A DNA stretch of 64,000 nt from Sipunculus nudus (Eukaryota; Annelida; Sipuncula; Golfingiida; Sipunculidae). Location of the stretch: contig CM049313.1 in NCBI GenBank assembly GCA_026874595.1, forward strand, positions 20,911,508-20,975,507, written 5' to 3'. Each line of letters begins with the position of its first letter. Position 1 is the first letter of the stretch. Made by a program: the position numbers and the translations under genes. The notes beneath the pieces are model-generated. The model searched no databases. It had not been told where the DNA came from and was given only the letters and a program-made list of their open reading frames with translations. Below are positions 1 through 12,804 of the stretch, one piece after another.

Positions 1-1409
1 TCAGTTGCCAAAGCTGTGTATATTCCAATGAGAAATTCATACTCGGCAATCAGATGCTTACTTCAATGTTTGAAGTTTCATGTACCCTGCATTTGATTTA
101 TCGTGGGATTTGCTATATTCAAAATGAGTCCTAATAAATAATTTATGGAAATCGTTCAAGGGGATACAGCTAAAAGTTGTTACCGATCGAGAGAAAGCTA
201 CTCTGGACAAGGCTTAATTTTGCTGCGAAACTTTCCACGTGAATGCTAAGAGAAGTTATAAGTATACGTAAAAGGATTTTAGACTCCTGTAATTCTCTTC
301 TTCATTTTTTACAAGAACCCACTTGCCGTCCACTTCAGCTAGAGTCAACGTTCAATATCTCTTCAGGTATGTTTTGCTTCATGCATGTATGTGTTTATTT
401 ATGCTTGGCTGTTTAATATTATGCCTGTGTGTGTTTAGGAATTCGTTCCCTCGTATGCCCTAAAGTGAGGCGGAAAATGCCGACAGAAAATGCCAAGATT
501 GAGTGTGTGCGAGACGTACTTATAAAAACTAAGCCAAGGAGAATAACTTTGAAATAAGGTAGATAAATGGCGAGTTCGTCTTTTATGATTATTATACTAT
601 AATATGTTCCAAAATTGTACCATTAATTTAATCAATTTTACAGGTTGAAAGGTACCGATGTGTGGTTTCATTTGTGTATATAACCAAAAATCTGAGAGAT
701 TTCTTAATTTTACCCGTTCTCTTTCTGAAGACTAGTTTTATGCACCAATTCAGATAGCTTAAATTAATCTCTATATTGTCATATATGAAAACTCTTTTTC
801 GAAGCCTTAATGTTTATTAAAATTTTAAGAGCTGAAGAATATGGGGTGCATCATTCTCATATATAGATGTCTCAGGCGGCTCAACGTCAGTTTATATGAG
901 TAGTCACATTAAAAGTGGCGGTATCTAATAAATTATTGTTGACTAAACATTCAATGTAAGCAAAATTAAAAACATGCACGTGAACATCGATAAAACCTTG
1001 AGACTAAACATGTTGTTTGTCAGTGGTGCTATATCACAGTTATACAAATATTGAGTTATGGTTATTATACTAACACTCCTATATTATTCTGTGTATTAAC
1101 TTTATATATCTATATGCTTGTGAAGAAAGTGTAATTAGAGGATTTATATGATCTGGCGTCCTTTTTATCTCATAAGACATATGATGAATACCGCTGCATA
1201 TACATACATATAAAAAACTAGAAGGTTCCTTACACAGACGTATACGCACGCGAAGATAGGAAACATATACCTTATCAGTACATCAAATTCCGCCATAAAG
1301 ATTGAATATACAAAACCGTGTCGTCAGCTTTGTGCGTGCTCGTGATATCGTCTACATAAGAGGAAGCCAAACGAACATGGATATAAATAGACTCGTTGTT
1401 CTTTTGCAG
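1..1409. other. AT-rich region upstream of the TLR gene
   Basis: I see no protein-coding gene here. A CAG|GTATGT donor-like site lies at 364-369, and a pyrimidine-rich acceptor (ttgttcttttgcag) ends at 1409. A non-coding first exon ending near 366, spliced to an exon starting at 1410, is therefore possible. No clear TATA box or CpG-rich promoter was recognised. Confidence 0.35.
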
Positions 1410-1455
1410 GGCTTTTAAACAAGACTGGAGCCTTGGATGATATTTGCTTCCGAAA

Positions 1456-4056
1456 ATGATACGTTTAATTCTGGAAATACTGCTGACATTCGGTGTCTGG
1501 AGATCACTCAAAGGAGACACGACCAGTTTCAGTTGCCCTTCCCCTTGCCGATGTGTGGGAAACTCAACTCTGTGTGACGTATACTGCATCAAAACAAACC
1601 TACGTCAGGTCCCAGCCACTCTCCCGTCGTGCACGGAGAGTTTGATCCTAAACGGAAACAACATTCGCGTGATACGAAACAAACAATTCATTAATCTGAG
1701 GAATTTAGAACATTTAGACATAAGTCATAACAGGATAAATGCGCTATACGATAACGCTTTTGAAGGGTTATATAAACTGAAGTTGCTGGACCTTAGCGAT
1801 AACAAATTAACTATTCACCGGTCTGACCCACCAACACAAGTTTTCAAACCACTCAAAAATTTGAAGGTCTTAAATCTGCAAAATAACCCGCCGCATCATT
1901 TCGCAAACGGGACTCTGGACAAAAATCTTAAATATCTCGGAACCTTGCGAGAATTGCAGATTGATTTGGCCGAAGGAGCATGGCTTGGTCCGGGATACAA
2001 TAAACTGAAGTCGCTAAAGCACCTCACTTTACACGGAGAATTTTCACAACTGTTTAATTACACCTTCATCAATCTACAAGATATAAGCCTGGAACAATTA
2101 CAAATTAGGACCCACGTGCTCAATAACATAGAGAAACTCACTTTTATTCCATTTAAACACATTAAAACGTTAGATATATCTGGAAATCCTAATTTAGGAT
2201 TTCATGCAATGACGACAGGTTTTTACGGACTTAGAAACTCTTCTGTTTCCAAGCTTATTTTAAACAACACGGCTCACAGCTCAGGCCCGAACTTCGCTGA
2301 CGCTGCCTTCTTTGAGAACTTTGCAAATTCACCAGTTAAATGCTTGTACCTTGACAATAACGGTATCGTGAAAATGGACGCCGTTCAAAGCAAGTACATA
2401 TCTGGACTGGAGGTACTGTCTCTTGGAAGCAACACCATAATGAATAATGCCCCCTACCTAATGTTAGACTGGTTAAAGCTTAAAAGGCTAAGTGTGATAA
2501 ATATCAGTAACCAAGCAAGACCATTGGCATTTTCTTCCAAAGGAGATAGCCTCGTTTCAAAAAAGAGTTACCCTCTTTTAAGCAGTCAAAGAGATCTATC
2601 TGTTTTCAGAAAAAGAGATACTTATGAGCTATCTTATCTGTCTAAAACAGCTATGACTTCTACCATGAGGAACAATGGTTTCACTAATCCTTATCTCATA
2701 GTGTTACCACCACATTTACAGTTCTTCTATTTTCGCCAGGGACTTGACATCAGTATACCAATTATCGGGCGTGTTGTGTTCCTTGGGAAGAGCAAATTGA
2801 AATTATTAGACGTTTCGGATAATGGAGTCGTTAAGATAGTTGGGCCGTATATCTTTCAGCATCACCTGACAGAACTCACCCATCTTGATATATCTGACAA
2901 TAGGATCTCCTATTTGAACGCATCGGTTGCTGACCAGTTTTTTTCAACTGAACGCTTGTTCGCCCGGAACAATCCACTAGGACACATGTTATCAAGGGAT
3001 ACAAAAGGTCGTTTTCTGAGAAATCTTACTCGCCTTCGTGATCTGGATTTTTCAGGTACCAAAATTAAATCTCTACCTGCGAAAGTTTTCATGCATCAGA
3101 AAGAACTGCGTACACTTAACCTCTCCGGAAACTACCTTCACTCGCTATACGTGGACATACACTATTTGCAAAAGCTAGAACTTCTAGATATTTCAAACAA
3201 TATGTTTACGTATCTGCAAAGGGAAGATCGGAACGCACTTGATAACCTAGCCCGTAGAAAAGGTAGTACTTTAAAGGTTTATTTAAAGGCTAATCCTTTA
3301 ATATGCACCTGTGAAACTTTACCTTTCCTTCTGTGGACACAAACAACCGATGTCGTGTTTGTGCAGCACCAAGATTATGTATGTACATTTGACAGATCTT
3401 TTGCCCGCTTCAGTGAACTTCATGGGAAAATTCTTCCCTTTTTGGAGAAGAAATGTTCTTCCAAACTAATTTTGATTATTACAGCTTCTACATTATGTTT
3501 CTTCGTGTTTGTTGTCGCGGTCTCTGTGTTTTTATACAGACATCGCTGGGATATCAAATACATGTGTTTAATGGTCATCCGTCGAAGAAAAAAATACCAA
3601 GAACTAATTGAAGACAATTATGACTACGATGCCTTTGTCGCCTACCATGAGAGCTCGGCTGACTTTGTGGTTGAACTTATTAACCGCCTGGAACGTGGTG
3701 ATGGTTTAAAACTCTGTGTGCATGATCGAGATTTTATTGGAGGCGTGCCAATTGAGGAAAACATATGGGAGGCAATTCGCCGCAGCCGGAAAACCTTGTT
3801 GCTACTCACACAAAACTTTGTCAAGAGTCACTGGTGCCGACTCGAGATGGAACTAGCGAAGATGCATGGGCGTGAGAAAGGACGTGATGTGGTAGTGGTA
3901 CTTATTATGGAAGAAATTCCAAGTGAAAAATTGTCACCTTCACTTTTTCTGATGATGAAAAGAAGCACGTACCTTGAATGGCCGGACAACGAGAATGAAC
4001 AAAGAGACGCCTGGAGAAAGATCCAGAGAGCCCTCCGTAACCCGCTGAACGCATGA
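1456..4056 (+). CDS. Toll-like receptor (single coding exon, one LRRCT, TIR)
   Basis: This encodes an 866-residue type I membrane receptor of innate immunity. The frame stays open four codons further up, but the first ATG is at 1456, with A at -3, and a 3' splice site lies 46 bp before it. A hydrophobic signal peptide covers residues 1-20. It is followed by an LRRNT cysteine cap (CPSPCRC...LC...C), roughly 16 leucine-rich repeats (for example LEHLDISHNRI, LRTLNLSGNYL) and a single LRRCT cap (CTCE...C...C667). The membrane segment is about residues 671-692. The TIR domain runs from about 724 to the end: box 1 YDAFVAYHE, box 2 RDFIGGVPIEENI, and YLEWP, with AW where many TLRs have box 3 FW. One C-terminal cysteine cluster marks it as the vertebrate-like single-cluster type. 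Several N-glycosylation sequons are present. The ligand cannot be inferred. It probably signals through a MyD88-like adaptor, as known for the family. Confidence 0.95.
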   Translation: MIRLILEILLTFGVWRSLKGDTTSFSCPSPCRCVGNSTLCDVYCIKTNLRQVPATLPSCTESLILNGNNIRVIRNKQFINLRNLEHLDISHNRINALYDNAFEGLYKLKLLDLSDNKLTIHRSDPPTQVFKPLKNLKVLNLQNNPPHHFANGTLDKNLKYLGTLRELQIDLAEGAWLGPGYNKLKSLKHLTLHGEFSQLFNYTFINLQDISLEQLQIRTHVLNNIEKLTFIPFKHIKTLDISGNPNLGFHAMTTGFYGLRNSSVSKLILNNTAHSSGPNFADAAFFENFANSPVKCLYLDNNGIVKMDAVQSKYISGLEVLSLGSNTIMNNAPYLMLDWLKLKRLSVINISNQARPLAFSSKGDSLVSKKSYPLLSSQRDLSVFRKRDTYELSYLSKTAMTSTMRNNGFTNPYLIVLPPHLQFFYFRQGLDISIPIIGRVVFLGKSKLKLLDVSDNGVVKIVGPYIFQHHLTELTHLDISDNRISYLNASVADQFFSTERLFARNNPLGHMLSRDTKGRFLRNLTRLRDLDFSGTKIKSLPAKVFMHQKELRTLNLSGNYLHSLYVDIHYLQKLELLDISNNMFTYLQREDRNALDNLARRKGSTLKVYLKANPLICTCETLPFLLWTQTTDVVFVQHQDYVCTFDRSFARFSELHGKILPFLEKKCSSKLILIITASTLCFFVFVVAVSVFLYRHRWDIKYMCLMVIRRRKKYQELIEDNYDYDAFVAYHESSADFVVELINRLERGDGLKLCVHDRDFIGGVPIEENIWEAIRRSRKTLLLLTQNFVKSHWCRLEMELAKMHGREKGRDVVVVLIMEEIPSEKLSPSLFLMMKRSTYLEWPDNENEQRDAWRKIQRALRNPLNA

Positions 4057-4120
4057 TGTGCTGGAGGACACTCAGGAGCCCACACCTCCATCAGTGCTGT
4101 ATCTTTATCCAGATATTGTA

Positions 4121-4171
<51 letters not shown>

Positions 4172-5136
4172 TTAGCACAAGTAATTATTCATGATGCTGG
4201 ATTATAAGTTTATATTCATGGGTCTAGAGCTGATTGAAGAACCCTGTTAAGAAATAAGATAGGTTCTCTGAGGTTCTAACGATAATGTTTCTTGTACCTT
4301 CATTCAGTATGTTTCATTTGAGAATGCAGCCAGGACAAAACCTTGAACCTTCAGCTACAGGGTCCAACGTTTGAACCAATTTGGGCTACAAACTGCCCTC
4401 TAGTAATGTATCCTAAACATATTGTACCGAGAGTATATAATGGTTAAAATTAATTAAGCAACACTTTATGAATATATTATCATATTATTTATTATTCAGG
4501 GCTATAACCTTCGCTTCATCAGATGGCATAAGTTACTTAAGCTTGCTCTGACAGAATTTAAATAGACAATATATTGTCAAGCAATGAAGTTCCCGCCTAA
4601 TCGTAGAAATTTTAGTCACTTGTTCATAGCCTATTTGCGAACTATCATAATTTATAAAATTCATAATCATGAAATAATCAAAGCACTAAAAAAGAGCCAA
4701 AGGACATGACAAGTATAACAACATAACCTCCGTTATGTATGAACAGGAAATAATGCAAGTTTATATAACCACAAGACAATCATGCGCCCATTTTATATAT
4801 TTATCTATATAACATTATATGGTCTCCATCTAACATCGGCAGGGTTCCTCTGTGATAAGAACTGATACGCTGCTTCAGTTCTGGTTATTGAAGACTTGTC
4901 AACATATTCCCCCAAATGAGGAAATGTCTTTGCAAGGAGTAAATTTCCTTCTGTCTAAAATTAGGCTTAAAGAGTGATACAAACATAGTGGTTACAGTTT
5001 CTAGAGAAACCATAGATGAGAGATATATTTAACAAATCAGACAAGGAATTTAACATACGAAGTATCTCTCAACTGGGTCCACCAAACACTATTAAAAACT
5101 AAACATAGTGTCTTATTAAGTGTGTGCAGTAATTAT
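4057..5136. other. TLR 3' flank, no gene seen
   Basis: An (AT)n run lies at 4124-4168, within the likely 3' UTR. I see no canonical AATAAA soon after the stop codon. The rest is AT-rich sequence without recognisable coding. Confidence 0.5.
4124..4168. repeat. (AT)n microsatellite
   Basis: About 22 AT units start 67 bp after the TLR stop codon, so they are probably transcribed in its 3' UTR. Confidence 0.95.
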
Positions 5137-5153
5137 ATATAATATTATATATA

Positions 5154-5214
<61 letters not shown>
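5137..5214. repeat. (AT)n microsatellite with TAATAT interruptions
   Basis: This is a long AT alternation, preceded by two short degenerate units of the TAATATTATAT type. The 350 bp that follow hold only low-complexity open frames. Confidence 0.95.
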
Positions 5215-5217
<3 letters not shown>

Positions 5218-5965
5218 AAATCTGCATACTATCAAATGAGTTTTCTGTTATCTGCATGATGCACGATATATGATTATTCCTTTCTGAGTAAAGTTGTACT
5301 TACCACACCTTATGATGTATCAATGTGTTTTCTTGTTTGTGCATTGATGTTTGAGCAAAAATTAATTAATTATAAGATTAATTGTATAATCGCTTGTGTG
5401 TGCGAGGGAGAGAGAGCAGGCATATGCATATTTATATGGGTGGGTGGTTCGGAGGATGAATGTGTTGAGCGTGTGATTACAAAAAGAGGTGAAGTGTGTG
5501 TATATCTATGTAATACTCATAGTGTAAATGGTCCAGTTACCAGTGAAAACACGACATGTCAGTTTAGGTTCTGGTTGAGATTTGGAAAGGAATTTCAATT
5601 TCAGAAATAGTAATGCCTTACACTTATATAACACCTGGCCTTGACACATTACATACTAAGCAAAGACAAAGTGTACAGTCACAGTTTGGTTCTCATATTA
5701 CAGATAAAGATAAGACAATAACAAGTATGGGGAAACACTAGATTGTAAGGAACAGAAGTAACCGATTATATTAAGTATGCTCAACTGTCAGCCAGTCGAT
5801 TGTCTTGTCGCTGAGTGCTTTGATTGATATTATACAAACACTTCCTGAGTGATATCAGATATTTAATGTAAACATGTAATCTTGCGATTCAGAACTGAAA
5901 TAATAATAAATACTTTAATTACAATCAATGCATTTTATCTGCAACAAAACTAGGGTTAACTTTAC

Positions 5966-6590
5966 TATAGTCCGTTCCAGTACCCCTGTCCACCTGTTTT
6001 ATCGCGATTATTTATTTGTGAACCATAGAACGCCAAAACTGTTTGACCTTGGGGAAGAAAGAGGAAAAAGCGTAATTAACTATTATGGAAATAATAGCCT
6101 ACCTTATGTAATTTTCCTGTAAACAATTTAAAACCATTTTATGCGTAACAAGTCTATTCTTTAGCGACATCTTGCCACTAATCTGTTAAATTGGCATATC
6201 AGGGGATAGTGATGACGTCATAATAGACGTGACGTACTAAAGAGGCACCAACATTCACGGAACCAATAATCAAGAGCTGCCGACCCCTGTTTACAGCGAG
6301 ACTTGTATTCTCCGCGTGCACGTGCTTCACTGTTACATCACATTACTTTATATCCATATCCAAGGAGGATAAACAATGGCCGCATATTAGGGCGCCATGA
6401 ACCACGGATATATTTGAGACATGTCAACCAGGCCGTAAAGTAAATAATATTTATATCGTGAGTAGGTAAGGTACCAAAAATTACGCTTTTGCCTCTTTAT
6501 GCCAATGGTGCAAATTTTGTTTGCCAAATTTGTCTTGTGTAGAGATAATCGCGAAAAATTAGGTGGACAGGGGTACAGGAACGGACTATA
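5966..6590 (+). mobile_element. 625-bp MITE, copy 1
   Basis: Its ends are inverted repeats of about 40 bp: TATAGTCCGTTCCAGTACCC at the left and the complementary GGTACAGGAACGGACTATA at the right. A second copy of exactly the same length lies inverted at 33291-33915, and by eye the two are more than 90% identical. There is no transposase, so it is non-autonomous. The ends lie on TA dinucleotides, which fits a Tc1/mariner-like or similar cut-and-paste family, but the superfamily is not proven. A palindromic TGACGTCA site lies at 6213-6220. Confidence 0.9.
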
Positions 6591-8760
6591 GTACGCTCCC
6601 CAACTAGCCGTTATTCACTACAGTCGTCCCAGAAATCCTTTCGTGTAACCGCTGCTTCAATTGTATGGCAAGGTTCTCAGGGCATGCCCATCAGGGTGGG
6701 CACAGAGCAAAGAAAATTGTAATCAGACCAATGAGAGCATTCTATCGCATTGTGCATCCAGCATTAATTTAAAACATGCGACACCCGCTCTCGTTGGTCT
6801 GATTACACGGCTCTGGCACAAGAATCAGTAAGTAAAGTAGTCAGGCTAGAAATTTTCAATGATGCTGTTTCCAGAACTTTCCGGTCTAGTTTAGGTCGTT
6901 GAGGCGTTATGCTTGGCAGCTTCACAGTCTGGTCTAATAAGAATATTTAGAAAGCCGCAGCAGGACAATTGCACGCTTTTGAAAAAATTAACACACATGA
7001 AGGCACGATCATTTCAGGAAAGTGTTCCAAATGCCTGCTTCGTAAGCTATTCCATTGTGTTACGTGCAAATAAAAAGCCATTTGAGCCCAAAATTAGACA
7101 AAAATGCTTAATGTACACACCTGTCAGGCCGTCAGAAATTGTTTTCCCACTACACTATGTAAAATACCACGTCATTCCAGGCCTCGATAGAGACGTAGAT
7201 TTCTATGTGTGGAAATTTAACCAGATCTAAAGCACCGACGGTCAAAGAACCCTTCATTAGTTATGTGATTTACCGGCAGATGACAGTACTTGTATGAGTT
7301 GGTGCAATCAGCCATTTAAACAGATAACCGGTGCGTTTTACAAGCTTCATGGGCTGCCAAGTCCAAAAAAATGTAACGTGCACTGGAGGTCAGATGACCA
7401 GGAATCCAATATTCATAAGGTGTCTTTAAGCAATCTGACCATGTTTAATGTTCCTGCAGCTGATTTGCCATACTTATTTTCTAATGATTTTGAATTTATA
7501 TTGCTCCTACACAATCATATAACTGCAACTCCAAATACACTTTATATATATTAGGAGTGATTACCATATCAAAACCAAACTTTAAACCATTTCTTATGGC
7601 TTTAGGGCTCGGCTTATTAATAGTAATAAATTCTACCACCAGTTGCCAGTGCCAGTTCCCTTTAGTAGAGTTGTGTATGAACAGGGGAATGTGATGATTC
7701 CACCTTTGAATCCAGATTAATTAAAATCTTTTGCTAAATGCCACGTATTCTCTTAGTTAACTCTTGGATGTTACTCAGTGTTTTAAATATTATTTTGTTT
7801 CTACCGGATTTAAACAATACATGCTATAGCATAATATTAAGATTGCCTAAGTATACATAGCTGCCTTTATGACTGTCCAATATACATCATATGCGTGCCA
7901 CATATTAAATGCGATTAATGAAGGGTGTATGTAAGAAAATCAATAAAAACCATATACACACAGGAGATGACAGATCAAACAAATAGACATCCACCAGTTT
8001 TTATTTTACATAAATCACATGTTCATGTACAAGTGATTACTGGCTTGTATGACCTCAGAGCGAGTTAAATGAGTTGTGGCTCGTCAGGGGGTTGTGCTGG
8101 GGTCGAGTTTGTTTACAACAGGTATATTTGTTGCTTGAACCCGTGTAAGCGGGTAAGTTTGTGTATGCCAAATTCTCAGTGCGGCAGGCACTGAACTGTG
8201 GCACTGGACCAATGCAAGTCTCGCTTTATCCCGGGAGTTTTAGCCGTCGTTTCCCGGCTACACGACAACATGTGAGTAACAACTATATTGTGTTAGTTAG
8301 TGCTGGACTCTAAGCTCATTTCACATTGGCTGTATTAGCGTTATGCAAGATAACACACGGTCGTATTATTGATTGGCATGCGCTGGTACAGTTTGTTGTT
8401 ACTATTACGGCTTTCGCCCGTTTAATTGGAGTTTTAATCAGGCGTGCGTTGTACCGCTGATACACACGGGGACTGGCACTGAGTGGCTTTAATGAGGTAC
8501 GATATACACGTATTACATTATGTTGTACAGCTTTTCTTCCACGGCTCCGTAGCGGAAATCTGTGGCAGTGTGATGAAAAGTTTGAACGTGGGGTAATGGA
8601 CAACATAAAACGGACTGAAGGTAAATTGATGAAACCATGGTATAATTTTTCAAACATTCATTACATTTAAGTCTAAAAGATAAAACATGATGTCTACCGT
8701 AGAAATATGTATCTCTTACTCTCTGTCTCCTCCCCCAAAATACACACACTCACACCCCTA
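6591..8760. other. Unassigned intergenic region
   Basis: I see open stretches at 6913-7230 and 7294-7554 but recognise no family in them, and no splice or promoter signals confirm them. They may be decayed mobile-element coding. Positions 8080-8660 are somewhat GC-richer, without a recognisable gene. Confidence 0.4.
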
Positions 8761-8769
8761 ACCTATCCA

Positions 8770-8828
8770 CCCCCCCCCCCGACATATATATATGTATATA
8801 ACATATATATATATATATATATATATAT
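8770..8828. repeat. C tract followed by (AT)n
   Basis: A homopolymer C run at about 8771-8780 is joined to an interrupted then pure AT run. Confidence 0.95.
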
Positions 8829-9059
8829 GAACACATTTATGACTGGGGATATGACTGGGGACCCAGAAGTTTATAAATGATGGCGTGGGGAATTGATGCA
8901 GGTTACATTTATCATTTTAGGCAAATTTTTCAGATTAAATCAGGGTTTGCACACCTGAAATGTGAAATAAACGAACTTAGGCCTACACCTCTCTTGCACT
9001 GGATATTACCAAAAATACCCTCTGTGTGTCTGTATTAAAGATCCTGACATATACAAATC

Positions 9060-9780
9060 TGAACTGAAAGATGATCAAAGGGACCTAATCACCTTTAAAG
9101 CATGTTAAATTAACAAGAAACATAGCGTCTTTTCTTTTAAATAAATAAGTACCTGCCAAAATATTGCCCTGAAACCGTTGGCGTTTTTCTGTACACGAAT
9201 GTTAAAAAAAGAGGCCGGGTGCGATCACAGGCGTCAACATAAACACAGTTCTTGTGACTCCGTGTATCGCCCGGGCCACAACGCCTGTTCTCCTTGATGA
9301 GGTCCTGCCAGCACTTGACCTCGAAATTCAGGTTTTTACCCTTAATCTAAGCACATCCATCCTAGGCTTCACAAAGTTTAAAAAGCCGCAGGTGAATTCC
9401 CTCAGAGAGATGATGACAGGTATTTATGCATGGACTCCAATTCCCGGATGTTTGCATCTACAGCATATGGAAGGTTGTTCTAGTCCTTCCGCTAGAGGTC
9501 ATTCCTACTCAAAATGAACCTTTTCCTGTTTGGCACTGTGGAACAGCCGGGCCTTTCTGTCTCACTTGTCAAACTTTAAAATCAACATTTGTTGCATTCA
9601 AGGAAACAGCTTTTGTTTATATTTCCTGTGCACATCTATGACAAAAAAATCCGTGTTTATGTAATTTAGTTTTAAACAATTCTCGTCCAACATATTTGGA
9701 CGGACTGCATTACCTTTTTCACTTTATTTATACCTACGCTGCTGGTGTATTTAGAAACCCTGGTGTATTGTGGGGTCCTC
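9060..9780 (+). repeat. Dispersed repeat, blocks A then B
   Basis: Block A (about 9075-9245, containing gtacctgccaaaatattgcc) and block B (about 9490-9780, containing tatacctacgctgctggtgt) both match sequences near 46 kb. There the order is B then A in the same orientation. This suggests fragments cut from a tandem or circular repeat unit. Confidence 0.75.
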
Positions 9781-10006
9781 AACAAATAGTCCACTATGCC
9801 AGACTTTGTTCAAAGATCCTTTGATTTACAGGAGAAAGATACATAGGTCCCCACCTTTATCAAGAGAGTTATTTCTCGTCTGCAAAAAGGGAGTGAGGAG
9901 ATCGGCTGTTCTATGTCCTATGTTCTATGTTTGTGTACTGCTGTTTCTATGTCCATTGCTAGTAACACAGAAGAGAACTGGGACAGTTTTAAATAGATCT
10001 GTGTAG

Positions 10007-10136
<130 letters not shown>

Positions 10137-10139
10137 ATG

Positions 10140-12128
10140 GGGCCTATTACAGTTGTTCTATTACTAATACTATTAATTTTACTCTCACTTTCTGATGATA
10201 CTATAACTATTACCTTGGTATCTATTACTATTACTGTTACTATTTCTTATGCTGATTGGAGGATTCCAGACCTTGCGCAGTCAACAATGTCATAATCTAG
10301 TACTACAATCCCAAGTATTTACTAATAATACAAGCACCAATATCACCAAGTTATATGTACAATTTTCTTATATTCTTAAAGTTAAACTGTGTCTTTAACA
10401 GAAGGCCCAATAATACTGGGCATCATAATTATTTCAGCATCTTTAATTCTGTTGATATATATATATTGAAATCTAAATGATCAATGTTTTCATTAAATTA
10501 TATTATTTGATATGTTACAGTACACTATTTATATAAATTACAAAAAATGCAATTTCCTTGCAAAGGGACTAATTAAGTACTTTATCTTATCTAATCATTC
10601 AGGGTTAGCATGCATTTATTATACCATATGAGTACTAAATAAAATATAGCACTTAAAGGTCATTCCGGGCATATTCATAAGCGTAACATATAACATAATG
10701 AAGTTCAGGTTTTATTGCTAACTTTTCATCTTCACAGTATTTCCCCTTGGTTTTCTTCTTGCGATAAATTAATATAGGGCTATGCCCTGTTTCCCAATCC
10801 TCATTGATAAATTCAATAAAAATAAAGTTTACATCAACATTCTGGACAGAACCAAACTGGAGACAGGAATACCCTAGCTGATGCCATCTTTTAAATTACA
10901 TTGCAATAGACATCTTGTGAGTGGACAAAGAGGTGGTAAACTTTGCAATATTGGTAGCATGCATGGCCTGTATTTATCAGGCGTGTCCTCAAGTTTTTCA
11001 CTGCAGTAATCTCTTTTTTCATTTCCCATTCTTCAGATGTGAGAAATGATCTTAGTGTGTCAATATCCAAATTTCCGCATAACAGTACTGTGAAAAGTTC
11101 ATTAAATTAAAAAAAAATAAATTTACATAATTAAAAAATGCAGAAAGGAGGTCTGCAAAATTAGTACTGTACAATAACACAAAAGTATTAAGAATAAAAG
11201 AATAATTTTAAACGAATATGTATACAAGTTACCTAGACAATACATGTGCCAGTAATATGAGTTTATTCAAATGATTGTAGTGCTTTTATGCGTTTATAGC
11301 ATTGTAGCCTGCACAAATTCTAGAGCGTCAAAAGTCTAGGCAGCTGACAATGTCGGTTGCAGATTATCTGAATCTATACGCACCCGGCTGCCCAGACACT
11401 TTCTTCTTAAAATTGAAAGATCGAAATTTTAAACTTGTTTATTTAATACAAATTGTATGACCTTATATATACTTTTTCGGTAGTGAAATCACCATTAGCT
11501 GATGAACATTATTTGTTTGCTCCGTATCCGGTTTAATATTATAATTTAGTGTGCTTGTGTGTGTTATTGTAATCTGCATCATTAAATGCTAACTGGCTGG
11601 TGAAAACAAGTCTAGGTGCATTTCATAATATGCATATGGATTCGTTGTTGTAAAATAAGACATACATTTCACAATAATATCGACAATTTATCTCTCTCTC
11701 TCTCTTAACAGCAAACAAGCCTGTTTATCGATGCTTAAGTATTCACAAATTAGATTGTTCTAGGGGGCTTATTTGACTGAGACCTGCTCTTTCCTGTACT
11801 CTGGAAAGCAACAGTGGTCACAATGCACCTGTATAACAGCTGGCTCCTGCTTGTCTTAATAATAGGCACATTCTGGGCAGTCACTGGACTGAGATGAGTC
11901 TGTCAAGCATTATTTTCTTATATGCTTCATGACCAAGTAGGTCCTTGAAAGTAATAGAAAGTATTTTTCTATACGTATACGTATTTTTCTATTACTTTAC
12001 CTTCTGTTTCTGTGACTATTACTATTACAGGTCAGAATTTTGAGTCTATTACTATTACACTTACTGTTACATGGAAAAAGCTGTAATAGTCTATTACTAT
12101 TACTATTACTTATTACTATTACCCCATG
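10140..12128. other. Intergenic, degenerate TATTAC tracts
   Basis: Loose runs of TATTACTAT-type repeats occur at about 10145-10250 and again at 12015-12125, each beside a GA microsatellite. An inverted repeat (aaagtaatagaaa / tttctattacttt) spans about 11949-11998. I see no gene. Confidence 0.5.
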
Positions 12129-12132
12129 TCTG

Positions 12133-12175
<43 letters not shown>

Positions 12176-12176
12176 T
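12129..12176. repeat. (GA)n microsatellite
   Basis: This is an almost pure GA run with one AAAG interruption. The following 12180-12240 resembles the end of the repeat found at 61868-61955. Confidence 0.9.
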
Positions 12177-12804
12177 GGTTGGCTTCATATTCGCGGGGTT
12201 AAAAACTCTCGATTTTCATTTTCAGTTTCTCTAGGGTTCCATGTTTCCGACGTCACAAAATATCTAGACAGAGAATAATCTTTATTACATTTATTACTTA
12301 CATACAACAAATGACTGTGCTTAAGAATTACACGGAGACCCAACTGAAAATCGACCAAGTGAAAACTTTTATTTATTAATGGCAGATAATTTAAAAATCT
12401 TATATCATTTATTATTGCAATCTCATTAGTATTCATTATAGCATTTTAATTCCGTCAAATTGCCTCCAACGATGAGACCTCTTGTTCACGGGGGCTTCAT
12501 CTTTGCGATTATCCCCATTTCGCATATGTCCCAAATACTAAACCTCCGCGAACAAAAAGGCAACCACAGTATATATTTAAGCTGATTTTTAGACAAACCA
12601 GTTGACCAAGTTTAATTTTCACTTCCAAAATCTACTTTCATTAATTAAATATTCATTAAATGTAGACAGGATGTTAAGTGATGAATTAATTTTACTAAGT
12701 GTATATGTGAAGGATTTGCGAATTATAACAGGAGCAGTTTATATCCTGAAACCATATGATTAGTGATGATAAAACCTGATTGGATTTATTTTTTATGTGC
12801 AGCG

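Noticed and set aside
3828-4178. Minus-strand open frame overlapping the TLR 3' end
   Set aside because: Antisense shadow of the TIR-coding region plus the (AT)n run; Ile-Tyr repeat is a microsatellite translation.
4505-4530. Minus-strand CTGATGAAGCGAAGG resembling a hammerhead core
   Set aside because: The GAAA is GAAG and no stem I partner is present.
5323-5610. 95-codon plus-strand frame rich in Cys and Val
   Set aside because: Low-complexity GTGTGT-type sequence with no family match, promoter or splice context.
6913-7554. Two neighbouring plus-strand open frames
   Set aside because: No recognised domain. They could be decayed mobile-element coding, but I could not support a product.
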